Shown here one piece after another: positions 33,251-45,632 of a DNA stretch of 64,000 bases. This DNA is from Ovis canadensis (Eukaryota; Chordata; Mammalia; Artiodactyla; Bovidae), in the NCBI RefSeq assembly GCF_042477335.2, contig NC_091247.1, positions 231,025,001-231,089,000 of the forward strand, written 5' to 3'. Made by a program: the position numbers and the translations under genes. The notes under the pieces are model-generated. The model searched no databases and was not told where the DNA came from. It was given only the letters and a program-made list of their open reading frames with translations. Within the stretch, counting starts at the first letter, position 1. Every line of letters starts with the position of its first letter.

Positions 33251-36200
33251 GGTCGCCCTGCCATGGCCCAGAATTACCCCACCGTGGGCCTGCGATCACC
33301 TTGCCGTGGACTGGGTCACCCCATCATGGACTGGGTCACCCCCCATGGACTGGGTCACTCTATCATGGATTGGGTCACCCCACCGTGGACTGGGTCACCC
33401 CACCATGGACTGGTTCACCCCCATGGACTAGGTCACCCCCCATGGACTGGGTCACCCCCCGTGGACTGGGTCACTCCACCGTGGACTGGCTCACCCCCCG
33501 CCCCGTGGACTGGGTCACCCCCCGCCCCGTGGACTGGGTCACCCCACCGTGGACTGGGTCACCCCCCCGTGGACTGGGTCACTCCACCGTGGACTGGCTC
33601 ACCCCCCGTGGACTGGGTCACCCCACCGTGGACTGGCTCACCCCCCATGGACTGGCTTACCACCGATGGACTGGCTCACCCTCCATGGACTGGCTCACCC
33701 CACCTTGGACTGTGGTCACCCCACCTCAGCCTGGCTCACCCCTCCATGGACAGATGTGAAGCAGCAGGGCTGACCCTGTGTGGCCCTCTCCCCACAGGGA
33801 ATGGTGGACACAGCAAAGAAGAACTTTGGTGGTGGGAACACGGCTTGGGAGGAGAAGACGCTGTCCAAGTATGAATTCAGGTGGGCACCCTGCTCTGACT
33901 GGCCCAGCGCCCGCCTTTGGGGCCTGACGTGTCCCTGGGAGCGTCTGCAGACACAGAGGGTCCCTTGGGCACAGTCACCTGTCCTTGCCTGGGGCTGGCA
34001 TGTGGGCCTCTGGCCCCTGGCTGTCCCCTTGCCCTCCAAGGGGCAGACACGGGTCTTTTCAAAACGCAGGTGGGGCTGGCCCCACCCCCACCCAGAGCTC
34101 TGGCCCATTGCCGGGCTTCCCTGGGTGGACCCCACGCTTGATGTTCTCCCTGAGGATGAACAGGCCTCCCTCACCACCGCACCCTCTGCGTTTAGCTCTC
34201 TGCCTGGCAGTGATGCCCCCCGGCCCCAGCTGGGTGTTTGTCGCAGGTCTGTCCTCACTGAACACCAGCGTGGCTGCTCCCCAGCAGCAGGGGGCCTCCA
34301 GGCCTCCCTGGAGCATGGACGCTGACCCCTGAGGTGCCGCGCGCCCCCCTCTCACGGTGCCGCTGGCCCTGTGTTTCAGTGAAGTCCGCCTGCTGGAGAT
34401 CGTGGAGGGCCTGTGTGAAGCCAGCGACTTCGAGTGCAACCAGCTGCTGGAGGAGCAGGAGGAGCTGCTGGAGGCCTGGTGGCTGCGGCTGTGAGTGCTC
34501 GGGGCCCGGCGCCCGCCACGCCTGGGGGTCAAAACGCACTGGAGACAGTAGGGCTTCCACACACCTGATTTCTCCCTCACCCACATTCCCGTCCTGTTCC
34601 ATCGAAGTGCAGCGATCCCGACGGGGGAGTTAGCTGGGAGAGTCTGCTGGCCACAGGCCCTCGTTTCCCGGGTCCCACGATGCTCAAAAGCGCCTTACAT
34701 TCAACTGTGGTTTTGTTTTGAGGAAATCCGCCACGTGAGATTCAGTGGATGCTGTTTACATCCTCAGGAAGAAGAAGCATCCTGACTTATTTGAATGGTT
34801 CTGTGTGCAGACACTGAAAGTTTGCTGTCCTCCGGGGACTTACGGGCCGGACTGCCTGGGTGTGTCTTTCATTGGGGACCCTCGAGTGTCCACATTGTTC
34901 CTGTTGCAGCTCCAGGGGCGGCGGCTCCCACGGGCCTGGGTGCTGCCCCCTCCCAGCTGCAGGGACCTTCTCCCCCAGTCTGGTCCCGGGTGTGCTTCCA
35001 GCTCACCCGTGGGTTCGTCGTAACCCACTGCCTGGTGCTGCCTGCTAAGTGCGAGGAGGCCCACCGCCAGCAGAGCGCTGTGCAAAAGGCCGGGGCGTCC
35101 AGCCTTCAGGGTTCCGTCCAGGCATCACTGACACGTTCAGGTCGATCCCCTGGGCGGAGGGCATCATCTTGGCGCCCAGACCCTGCCCCAGCCCGCCCGC
35201 AGTCCTGCTGGCGCGTGGCTGCAGCAAGGAGTCCTCACTGTCCCCTCCTCGGCCCCGTGTCCCCGGTGAGGCCGGGGCCTGTGTGTCCCGGGGAAGGGCA
35301 CGGGGGGCAGCGGGACTTGGGGCTGAGCGGGTGGACGGCGGGGCTCCCCGGGGCCCCCCTGCTCCCAGACGCCCTCTGAGCAGCTCGTGTTCACAGCGTG
35401 CCAGGGCGGGTCTGAGCGGCCCTGCAGCGGGAGCGGCCACTGCAGCGGAGACGGCACCCGGGAGGGCGACGGGTCGTGCCAGTGCCACCTGGGCTACCAG
35501 GGGCCGCTGTGCACCGACTGCATGGACGGCTACTTCCGCGCGCCGACGGGCGGGACGCACAGCATCTGCTCAGGTACCGGCAGCACCCGCAGGCCGGGAG
35601 CAGGGACCGCACCGGCAGAGCTGGGGGCTGGGGACAGTCCCGCTTCCTGCCCCTGAACAAGCCATGGAGGGAAGCGTGCGGTGGTGACCCCCGACAGCCT
35701 CCTGGACGGGCAGCACGGCACCGTCAGCTCCACGACAGCCACGCTGGGCCTGGGCGCTGTGTCCTCCGGAGGCTTGCGCGGCCCTGCTGCGCCGGCGGGA
35801 AGCTCGGCGCCGGCGGGAGCGGGCTGGTTGTGCCTGCGGCGTGCGGGGCCGGGTCCATCAGCGCACCTCCGGGGGCTGGTGGTGTGGCTGAGAATGGGAC
35901 AGCAGAGGCCGTGCAGTGTGGCCCCAGGTCCCTGTGAGGAAGGCTCGCCACCTCCGTTACCCTGGTGTGGGAAGGGCGGCCCCCCCGCCAGGCTCTCTGA
36001 AGGCTCCCCGGCCGTTGTCCCCGGGCTCCTCCGTGAGTTCCGAGACGTGCCCGTGGGGTCACAGATGGAGCCTTCTCAGCTGGGATGAAACGCCAACCCT
36101 TCCAGATGGGGAGGCCCGCACCCCACTCATGAGGCTGCATCAGCCCAGGGCGGTGTTCTCCGACGTGTAAATCCAGGGAGCGGGCCATGGGAGACCTGTG

Positions 36201-39200
36201 TTCCTCCTTGGCTGTCCCTGCCTCAGGGGAGGACTGTGGCAGGCGCCGGCAGTCAGGTCTGGGGGCCATGCCGCGCCCTCAGGCCTGCCCACAGTGAGGC
36301 CAGCCACCCCGGTTTCTACCTGAGACCTCCCCAAGCCCGGCAGGACCACGCATGTTGGCAGGCAGCATGCACACCCAGCCGGGTCTGGCTGCAGGCTTAG
36401 GAGTAGCTCCTCTGAGTCGTCATCTGCAGAGAATTTTATCACCACTGGGCGCGGGAGTCCCCACGTGCTGTCTCTTCTCGTTAAGTGCAGTGTTGTGATT
36501 TAGTGAATGTATTTTTCTGTTGCTGAATCAGTCTTGCCGTTTTGGGATTTACGCTTGTTTTCACCCTAACAAATGTCAGTTCCTAAGCCCCAAAACAACC
36601 TTTGCAATGAGTTTGCTCCTGAGATGCGCCTGCCTCTGCCTTGCAGCCTGTGACGAGGCGTGTAAGACGTGCGTGGGCCCCACCAACAGAGACTGCGACC
36701 AGTGTGAAGTGGGCTGGGTGCGCCAGGACGACGCCTGCGTGGGTGAGGCTGGCGGGCGGCCCTCCACTCCGCGCCCCCCACCCTGAACCTCCCGCCCTCC
36801 GTGGGCTCTGCCAGCCCAGCCACCCCCAGGACATGCCATGCCCTGCCTGCTGCAGACGTGCTGGGGAGACTGACGTCCCTGGTCGTGATTAAGGGGTCAC
36901 AGGTGGAGGCTGGCTTTGCAGGTGGCTGCTTTTGCCTGCGGGCGGGATGCCTCGCGGGAACCCTCTGCGGCCTAGACCCCGGGCTGGGTGGGTGGCCGCA
37001 GCCTTGCTGTCTGTGGCCTCAGGGGTCCTATTGGCTCAGGAGAGGAGCCTGACCCAGGCCCAGTCGCGTTCCCTTGGGTCCTGTGGGGCTGGTAAGGCGA
37101 CACTGTGGGGAGGTGACAGCCTCTGAGTGCAGTGACGGCGCAGTCCCGTGCTCGGAAGGCCCCTGATCAGGGCGCCTGGCCTCCCGCCGCCCGCCCTCAG
37201 GCCTCGCTTGGACTGTAGCCCCGCCCACAGAGTCTCAGGGCCTGGGGTGGCGTGCTGCGCTGCCCAGCTGCTCCTGGGGGTCCTGTGCTGCTCAGGGCTG
37301 CTCCTTGGGGGCGTGGGGGGGGCGGTCCCTGGGCTGCCCGGCTGCTCCTGGGTGTCCCTGTGCTGCCCGGCTGCTCCTGGGGGGTCCTGTGCTGCCCAGG
37401 GCTGCTCCTTGGGGGCATGGGGGTCCCTGCGCTGCCCGGCTGCTCCTGGGGCGTCCCTGCGCTGCCCGGCTGCTCCTGGGGGGTCCCTGCGCTGCCCGGC
37501 TGCTCCTGGGGGGTCCTGTGCTGCCCAGGGCTGCTCCTTGGGGGCGTGGGCGTCCCTGCACTGCCTGGCTGCTCCTGGGGGGTCCCTGGGCCGCCCGGCT
37601 GCTCCTGGGTGTCCCTGCGCTGCCTGGCTGCTCCTGGGGGGTCCCTGGGCCGCCCGGCTGCTCCTGGGTGTCCCTGCGCTGCCTGGCTGCTCCTGGGGGG
37701 TCCCTGGGCCGCCCGGCTGCTCCTGGGTGTCCCTGCGCTGCCCGGCTGCTCCTGGGGGTCCAGCCCCGGGTTTGGTTTCAGCCTCACGGCTGGTGGGCCT
37801 CCTGCCTCAGGTCCCAGACTGAGTGGGGCGTGGTGCGCTCCACGGCCCTGAGGAGGGACTCGTGCTCAGCCACCACGCTGTGCCCACTGCACACAGAGGC
37901 CCCGGATGATGGTCATCCACATGTCCCCAGGCAAGGGGCCCTTGGCCACCGGGCTCGGGTCAGGGCCGCCCCTCAGCCATGCTGTTGTTTCCAGACGTGG
38001 ATGAGTGTGCAGCGGAGCCGCCGCCCTGCGAGGACACGCAGTACTGTGAGAACATCAACGGCTCCTTCGTGTGCGAGGGTGAGTGCCGCCCACTGCCCTG
38101 GCCTCCCCTGCCCCGGTCTGTCCTGCTCCCGTCCGTCCCCCCGTCCGCCCTGGCCTCCCGTCCGGCCAGCTCCCCAGGCGTCTGTCGTTTGTCTGTGTGA
38201 CCCCTGCACGCGCCGCCCGCTTAAAAAGCTTAAGCTAGCAACAGAAGCACTGGCCGTTTCCCGACCGTCAGGAAACTCAGGTGCAAGGAGACAGCAGTGC
38301 CCGCTGGCAGGAGGGCCCTGGGGTCAGTGCAGTGCTGATCTGACACGGTGCCTTGTCCCCTGTTCGATTTTGCCTCAACAACACTGTGCCCGTGTTTGTC
38401 CGTCGCGTTTCTCTGCATCGTGTCGTTAGGAGCGTGCTGACGTCTGGTCTTCAGCAGCCCACACGGTTGAATATTTCAGCCGTGCATGTTCTCCAGTTAC
38501 AGACTCAGAGAGCCCTTTAGGTGGAGCTTTGCACGCTGCTCCTCACTTTCCCTGCATCAGTCTCCGAGTTGGGCCACCTGCCCCAGAGGTGGTGCCCCTT
38601 CCTCACCCAGCAGCAGTCCGTGTGGCTCACACCTCCCGCAGCATCCTGTCTCCATGTTCCACGGACACACAGCTCTGTGTTCCACGGACACACAGCTCCG
38701 TGCTCCACAGGCACACAGCTCTGTGCTCCACAGACGCACAACGTGCCCCAGCAGCATCACAGGAACACAGGCTGTCTGCCGGGGCAGCACGGGGGGCCAC
38801 CCCTCGAAGGGTGGGGACACCGGCTCTTCTGGCCACAAGCCCTCCCCAGCCCCGCGCGGGGCTCTTGCAGGACGAGGCTCACTGCCCTCCCCTCGTTGCA
38901 GAATGTGACCCCACCTGTGTGGGGTGCACCGGGAAGGGCCCCGCCCAGTGTAGAGAGTGCATCACCGGCTACAGCAAGGAGAGCGGCCAGTGTGAAGGTC
39001 AGCGGGCGCGTCTGCTCCGCCGGGGGGCCTTCCCGGGGGCCGTGCTCCAGTGTGGACGGGGCCCTGGGGAGGCACGCAGCTCCTGCCCTCATTCCTCTGC
39101 CTGTCCCCTCTCCAAACAACCGCCCGGGTCTCCTGCTGAGCCCCTCCCTCCTTTCTCTAATGCACCTACCATCTCCGCCTCTGTGCACAAGTGAATCCCC

Positions 39201-40247
39201 CCTCCAGCCCCCGTGAACCCCTCGACCCCTGCTGGGCCTGTCTGCCCAGTGAGGTCGCCCGTGCAGTGGAGTGTTCTCATTCAGACATCGATGAGTGCTC
39301 GCTGGCAGAGAAGCCCTGCCCGAGGGACAATGAGAACTGCTACAACACGCCCGGAAGCTTCGTCTGTGTGTGCCCCGACGGCTTCGAGGAGGCGGAGGGC
39401 ACCTGTGTGCAGAGCAGGCCAGCGGGGGCTGGTGAGTGACGCCCGGCCGCCTCTGCTCGGGGCTCCCGCAGAGACAAGCTCACAGAGGGTGGCGGGGGGC
39501 ACCACAGCCCTGGTGGCTTCAACCCCAGAGCCCTGCAGGTGGGACATCTGAGCTCCAGTGTTGGGGACTGCCTCCCCCAAAGCCCGTCGGAAGCATGCTT
39601 CCCGCCTCTCCCGGCTCTGGGGGTCACTCCTGGCGTTCCTGGGCGCGCAGCCGCGTCCCTCCAGCCTCCGCCTCTGTGATCTCGTGGCCTTCTCCCTGGA
39701 GTCTGCGTCCACGGTTCCCTCTGCTTGTGGGGACACCACTCGTGGGCTCAGGGCCGCCCCCAGTGACCTCGATCGCCGGCAGGGACGCTGTTTCCAAGCA
39801 AGGTCACGTCCACACGTGTCCCATGGGGGGTGCAGTTCTTCCAAGATGGTCCCAGACGCATCCTGGGGAGTGTGGGACGTCCACAGGTCGGTGGCTGGGC
39901 CTCCAGGAGGAGCTGAGGCCCCGGAAGGATCATGGGGGGCCCAGTGGGCAGCAGAGAGCGAGGCCCAGAGAGGCTGTGGCCGCCCCGCTCAGCCCCGTGT
40001 GCCAGGGCTCACGATGCAGGCTCTTGTCTCGTCCAGACTAACAGCGGCCGCCTGTCCCGGGGCCCCCGCCCCACTCTGGGGAGACAACCCAGCTGGGCAG
40101 GCCCCCCAGGGCTGTGGGCAAGCCGCCCACTCACCATCACGGCTCCAGCGGGGCCCTCGTGCCAGGATTTTACCTAACCACCTTTGTTTCCTTACAGAAG
40201 CCACAGAGGCAAGTCCGACACAGCCCCCCTCCCGGGAAGATTTATGA
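33089..40247 (+). CDS. CRELD2: CRELD2, cysteine-rich with EGF-like domains 2
   Basis: Ten coding exons: 33089-33211, 33798-33880, 34380-34490, 34768-34859, 35397-35573, 36647-36742, 37995-38078, 38902-38997, 39285-39431 and 40198-40247. They total 1,059 nt and give 352 residues (human 353), with every intron GT-AG and all phases consistent. The protein has a signal peptide with a leucine run (residues 1 to about 21), a CKRC (CxxC) motif near residue 29, and a conserved Trp-Glu-rich region with TAWEEKTLSKYE and FEWFC. Cysteine-rich/EGF and furin-like repeats follow, then calcium-binding EGF starts DVDEC (about 228) and DIDEC (about 288). The C-terminus is REDL, an ER-retention signal. CRELD2 is an ER-stress-inducible ER-resident/secreted folding factor with PDI-like activity. 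The frame stays open 54 codons upstream without an ATG; the signal peptide supports the chosen start. Confidence 0.97.
33296..33752. repeat. Minisatellite of about 20 bp in CRELD2 intron 1
   Basis: Roughly 22 imperfect copies of a unit like 'gtggactgggtcaccccacc', with point variants (ctggctcacc) and a few length variants. The array fills most of the 586-bp intron. It stays open in two frames, which creates spurious long ORFs. Confidence 0.95.
37245..37762. repeat. Minisatellite of about 30 bp in CRELD2 intron 6
   Basis: About 17 copies of a unit such as 'ctgcgctgcccggctgctcc' + 'tggggggtcc', mixed with longer variants carrying 'cagggctgctccttgggggc'. The strand is G-rich, with repeated runs of four to six G. 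It lies between coding exons 6 and 7. Confidence 0.95.
38655..38746. repeat. 23-bp tandem repeat in CRELD2 intron 7
   Basis: Four copies of a unit like 'tgttccacggacacacagct' + 'ctg', with single-base variants. Confidence 0.85.
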
Positions 40248-40455
40248 CCAGCACGGACTTGGCCACGCCGGCCCTAACTTATTCAGACTGTCGTCCCGAC
40301 GGGCCCAGTGCTGGCCGCTGGCTCCAGGGGGCCCCTTCCTGGAATGGACGGTGCTCACTGGACCCTTCAAAAGCTGCGTTTCTTGGCTGTTCTTAAACAG
40401 ATTTGTATATTTTGATACCGTTCTTTATAATAAAATTGGCCCCTGAAGGTAATTA
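40248..40455 (+). terminator. CRELD2: CRELD2 3'UTR and poly(A) signal
   Basis: A short 3'UTR follows the TGA at 40,245-40,247. AATAAA at 40,429-40,434, after an AT-rich run, implies cleavage near 40,450. Confidence 0.85.
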
Positions 40456-43400
40456 GGCAGAGGACAGGTGTGGGTTTGTCTCGGTAAAAACGTGGATGCT
40501 TTCGAGTGGAGCTTGCCCAGTCCTGGAGCCCCGGGCCTGCAGGGCCCCCCAGTGGTCCCTGTTGCTCACCCCCAAAGGCTTGCAAGCGCGAGCGGAACTT
40601 TGACAAGGGGGTTCAGGGCCCCCCGTGGGCCCTAGAGTGAGTGTCATTAGGGACCCTGTGGGAAGAAGTCAGAGAAGAACCCCCAGGGCCAGGTCCTCAG
40701 TAGGAAGGAGGCGCCCTGCACCCCGAGGCCCTCAGCGCCCCCGCCCCCGGCCTCCCGCCTGTGTCATCCTGGCCCTGAGGACGGTCCCCGTGCCCCTGGC
40801 TGCCCCTGGGCACTCAGCCCCAGCTGGGCACTGGCCTGGGCGCTAGAGGAGCCTGTGGCAGGACTCTACCCCAGGGGTGCCTTGCTAGAGGGGCCCACAG
40901 CACCAAGGCTGCAGGCTCACGGGGCCCTGCAGCTGGCTCCACCAGCTCCCCCAGCTCCTGTGGGGCAGAGCCTCCAGTCCCAGGCCCGGGGCAGGTTCCC
41001 CGAGTCCTTGAGGTGAGCAGGAGTCCAGTGGGCTGGGCGAGGCCAGCGCCAGCCCCACAGTGGGGGCCACACTGGGGGCCACATGGTCCTCTTAGAGACG
41101 GACACGTGGTGCAGGCCAAGGGGCTGAGTACGAAAGTGGGGCGACGACTGTGGGGTGACGACCGGGTGGGCAGGCAGCATAGGGTGGGGTGGAGAGGGGG
41201 GGATGGAGCCTGCATTGTGGGGGTCCAGGAGGGCCCCATGAGGGGACGAGCCAAGCCTGAGAGCTGGGCGGGGTCCCTGGGCACTGAGAGAGGTGCTGGC
41301 GGGTTGGTGGGGGGAGGCCCTGGCCTGGAGCGCTGCGGCGGGGGGGTGGAAGAGGGGGAGGGCACTTCGGGGAGGAGGCGATCCAAAGGCTCCCCGAGGG
41401 AAGAGAACCAGCTGTGGGCTGGCAGGTCTGCAGGGTGGATAGTCCCTGTGCTGTGCAAGGCCCAGGCCTGGGTGCCAAAGCCTCCCTCCGGGGCTGCATG
41501 AGCCGAGCAGGGAGCCGCCCTGCACCCAGCTGGAGGCCGACGCTTCCTGTCCTCACTGTGGGGGATGGCGTGCACAGCCCCGGCAGCCCGACACCCCCAG
41601 CCATGGCAGGGTCAGCTGGGCGGCTGCCTCGCCCCCTCCCACAGGGGGAACCAGCTGATATCCTGAGGGGACTGGTCCCCCAGCAGTGGGAGGTGGGCCC
41701 TGGCTGGGGGACCCCACAGCTTTGGACTCAAAAGCTGTACCCTAGTCTGAGCCGCGCAGCTGGCTCCCCTGTGACCACTGCGCTGGCCGGTGGAGCGTGG
41801 GGGTCCTCTCTCCATCCTCTCCCTGCCTTCCTGCAATGCCACAGACACCCTGCCCAGACCCCCCCAGACCACCTCCCGGATGCTAATGGGCCCGGGTAGC
41901 CTGGGGATGGATGAGGCCAGCTCGGCGCCTCCCTGCTGGCAGCAGCTGTGGCCACAGCTGGAGGGACCCATCAGTCCTCACCTCTCTGCTCTGGGACCCC
42001 CAGTCGGGCCCCCAGCCCTTCACTGCGGCTGCCCCACTGGGGCAGAGCACGCCAGGCGGACCTGGCTCCTCCGTCGTGCCCAGCGTGGTCCTAGCCCAAG
42101 GCCTCCACGTTGCTGTCTCTCCTGCTGGGAACATGGGGGTCTGCTCTCCCATCCGCTGGGGTCTCTGCTCAGGCTGGGGGTCCAGGGGCCCTGTGCCTCC
42201 CTGCCCTGTCAGCGCCTCACTGGAGCTTGGTCACCCCGGGGCCCGGGCCCCCTGAGGGCGGCCGCAGCCCCTTCCTGAAGCCCCACACTCCCCAGGGGGT
42301 GTCTCTGCACCCAGCAGGGCTTCTTGCCCCCACCCGACCCCCCAGGCTGAGGTCTGGAGTCAAAGGTTAATACCCCTGTCTCAGTTTTTCCATCTGTAAA
42401 TGGGAGGACGTCCCAGCCACGGGCACTGGGCCAGGAAAGGTGGGGGTCTCCCGCCTGGCCAGTGGTCCGGGGTCAACAGGCGACCAAGGAGGGAGGGTGG
42501 ACGCTCCCCGAGCAGGGCCTCCCCCACCAGGCCGGGAGCTCAGGGTGCCCAGGGTGCCCAGGCTGCCCGCACGCAAGCTGTGAGGACATCGGCTCTGGGG
42601 GGCCCTGTCCTGTGCCTGGGGCCAAGGGGTGGCTGTGGCCAGCAGGAGGCGCTGCGGGACCACCTCCAGACCTGTCTGCGTGGGGGGGGGGGGGAGGGCC
42701 GCCGGGTGGGGACCACCCTGGGCGGAGTCTGGGGACAGGCTGTCCTCACCCTGAGGCCTCGGGGGTCCCGAGAGCCCCGGGCCCGGGCACCAGGGTGACC
42801 CATCCAGTGAGGGACTGTGCCTCCTACCGCCTGGTACTGCCCCAGGATGAGCTGACAGGGCAGGGAGCCACAGCGCCCCAGGACCCCCTCAGAGACCCCT
42901 CCTCCTCCTCCTCCTCCTCAGGGTCACAGGGTGCAGCGCCCCCTCCCTGCCTCTGAGCCAGACCACCTGCCCTCCGTCCAGTCAGGCGCAAGGACCTAGG
43001 GGCACGTTCGCTCGCCCACCGGGCCCTGCAGGAGGCTGGGAGCCTGGAGGGAGCCATGATCAGGCTCCGTGGGCCGGAGTTCAGACCCCGGGGCTGCACC
43101 CACCACCCTCTGGGCCTTAGCCCAGGCAAGTCCCTGGGGTCCCCTCGCCACACGCAGTCCTGGGGCCGCCTCCCTCCCAGCCGGCCTTCAGCAGGTCAGC
43201 ACGCACCCCATGGGCAGATGCTTCTGGAAGCATGCAGCCACGGTCCCGGCTGCCCGCCCTGGCTTTGCTGCAAAGTGGGTCCTTCTATCTGATGGGTCTG
43301 CACGGGGGCGGCACGGGCAGTGTTTGGGGACTCTTCTCACAGGGGTGAGGGGGCTCCCGGCTCGAGTGGGTAGAGACCAGCGATGCTGCTCGACACGCCC

Positions 43401-43637
43401 GGCGGTCTAGGACGCCCCACATGTTAGCCCCGGGTGAACTGTGGCCGGTGCCCCTCTCCCCAGCAGAGCCACAGCCTGCAGACGGCCCCCTCCTGCCCTC
43501 AAGTTCCCCCGGAGGACCTCCCCTTCCCCCACCCCACCTCCCCACAGGGGCCCCTAAGCGCAGGGCAGAGACACCACGCCCTCCCGCTCCGTGCCCTGTC
43601 CAGCTGGGGGCCAACTGGCTCTGGGTCCTGAGCAAGG
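40456..43637. other. Intergenic, no gene supported
   Basis: GC-rich DNA between CRELD2 and the expected PIM3. Many long frames exist on both strands because stop codons are rare at this composition. None shows conserved domains, splice structure or a start context. Confidence 0.5.
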
Positions 43638-43857
43638 GAGTGAAAGTCACTCAGTCGTGTCCGACTCTTGATGACCCCATGGACTGTAGCCCACCAGCCT
43701 CCTCTGTGCATGGAATTCTCCAGGCCAGAATACAGGAGTGGGTAGCCTTTCCCTTCTCCAGGGGATCTTCCCAACCCAGGGATCCAACCCAGGGATCCAA
43801 CCCAGGTCTCCCGCCTTGTGGGCGGATTCTTTTCCAGGGGAGCCACAGAGGAAGCCC
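43638..43857 (-). mobile_element. Bov-tA SINE, antisense
   Basis: 'gtcgtgtccgactcttgatgaccccatgg' and 'ggaattctccaggccagaat' identify it. A small internal duplication (gggatccaaccca, twice) lies at 43,780-43,803. It ends at 'ggagccacagaggaagccc'. Confidence 0.93.
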
Positions 43858-45470
43858 CCGGGTCCTGAAGCAGAGTCGCAGCCAGCCGTGCGGCTCAGCG
43901 CCCGCAGGCCCAGACCCGTGTGTCCCCCTTCCTTTGTGGTGGCGCTCTCCTTGCTTCGGGGGGCCCGAGCCTGCATCTGCACAGGGCCCATCTCTGCCTA
44001 GAGTGCACGCGTCCTGCAAAGGCCCCGGTGCGCTCCACACTCCGGTCACCTGGCCTGGTCAGCACAGGGCTGCTGATGTGGTGGGGTGGCTGGTCCAGGT
44101 GCCTGTGGGCTACAGAGGCCCGGTACCCTGAGGGGCCGCGTGTTTGCTCCCGGTGACCTACACTGGTTCTGACCACCCTTCCCATGGGGCTGCAGGAGAG
44201 CTTGCCCCGCCCCTGGCCACTGCACACCTGCGGCCTTGGACGCAGGCTTGAGCGAATTGAGCAAAAACACCACGTCTGGCCAAGGCGGGCCTTTTGCGGC
44301 GGTCCACACCCTGGGATCCATCCATGCCTCTTCCGTCTTCAGATTGGCAACATAAGTAGAGAGCTGGTCGGACCAGCACCCTGAATTTTCTGGGCTTCAG
44401 GTGCTCCACCAAACACCCCTGTGTGTTGCCTCTGACTTGCAACCTTGGGTGGGGGCACTTGCAGAGGCTTCCCCTGGACTTGTCCGTAACGGTGGCCAAA
44501 GCAGTGATCTCCCTGGCCACTAGGTCTGCCAGCTGCCTGTCTGTTCTGGGCCTGGGATATGCCTACAGGGTCCACGTGCAGACCCTGGCTGAGAGCCCGC
44601 TTGTCTCTGGGCTTCCGTGAGCCCCCCACTCAACAGAGGAGCCAGGAGGATGCTCTGGGCCTCCGGGACCTGCTGCGACTGTGGCCAGCGGTCCTCAGAT
44701 GCCACACTCAGCTGGGGGTCCCGGGGAGGTCCCTGGGGACCTGCCTGCTGTTAGGTAGGTCCTGGGTCTGAAGCCTCAGGTCTGGGAACCAGGCGAGGGG
44801 TCATGGCCTTTCACAGGGCCCCGGTCACTCATCCTTGGTTTCTCCTGCTGGACCGCCAGACCAGTCCCGGGAACACTGAGTTCTGTTAACCACAACCTCA
44901 GGTGACTCAGGCCCTTGGCCCGGCTCCAGCCCTGGCACTCCTGAGAGCTGCACCCACCTGCCCCACAGCCAGGCGCCCTCACCCCCTCGCCACTGGTCCT
45001 GGGACGGCCTCTCCACCAGCGGGGTGGTGGGAGCCCCAGCAGGCCTGCCCCTGCTCCATGCCCACGTTGGCCCCCAGCCTTTCAGCCCTGGCCACACACC
45101 AGCTCTGCCAGCCTCTTCCTGGCCCCCAGCGCTATGACCGCGTGCCTACTGGGGGTGCACTCTGGGCGTGGGGAAAAGCCCTGCTCTCTGGGGGCTCCCC
45201 TCGCCCCTCTGGGACCTGCTGCTGGGCCCTGAGGCTCTGCTGGGGGCCAGCATGTCCCTTCCAGGTGATGTCACCACTTGGACCCAGGAGGGAGGTGGGC
45301 AGGTCCTCACATCTTCAAGGGGTGCCCGGTGGAGGCGTGGCCAGGGGTGGGGGCCTTGCGGGTCACCGAGGGCCCACTCCCTCGGGCAGTGCCTGGCTGG
45401 GGGCTCTGCCCTCCTGGGAGTTGGCACCTCCCCCGCCACCGTCTTTTTCCAGAGTGCCAGCCCAAGACAC
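43858..45470. other. Intergenic, no gene supported
   Basis: GC-rich sequence. A less GC-biased island at 44,250-44,640 contains broken minus-strand frames discussed as a finding; the rest shows nothing. Confidence 0.45.
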
Positions 45471-45484
45471 CCCCGCCCTGCACT

Positions 45485-45632
45485 CTAGACGGCCCGACCG
45501 CGCAGCTATGCAGCCCTTCCAGGGCACCAGCGACCTCGGAGACCAGACGGCGCCCCGCGGCGGCAGGGGCGGGGAGGGGCGTCTAGCTCCGCCCTTCTAG
45601 CACCGCCCCTCCGGCCTGGCCCCGCCCCTCCG
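45485..45632. promoter_or_regulatory. GC-box cluster
   Basis: At least four GC boxes of the ccgccc/gggcgg type fall within about 150 bp, in a local CpG peak. Possible promoter or enhancer; no transcript evidence is available. Confidence 0.35.

Noticed and set aside
32927-33874. 315-codon frame through CRELD2 exon 1 and intron 1
   Set aside because: It reads through the exon 1 donor into the minisatellite. Only residues from 33,089 to 33,211 belong to the gene, and the upstream extension has no ATG.
37197-38429. Long Gly/Pro/Leu-rich frames on both strands in CRELD2 intron 6
   Set aside because: They are products of the 30-bp minisatellite.
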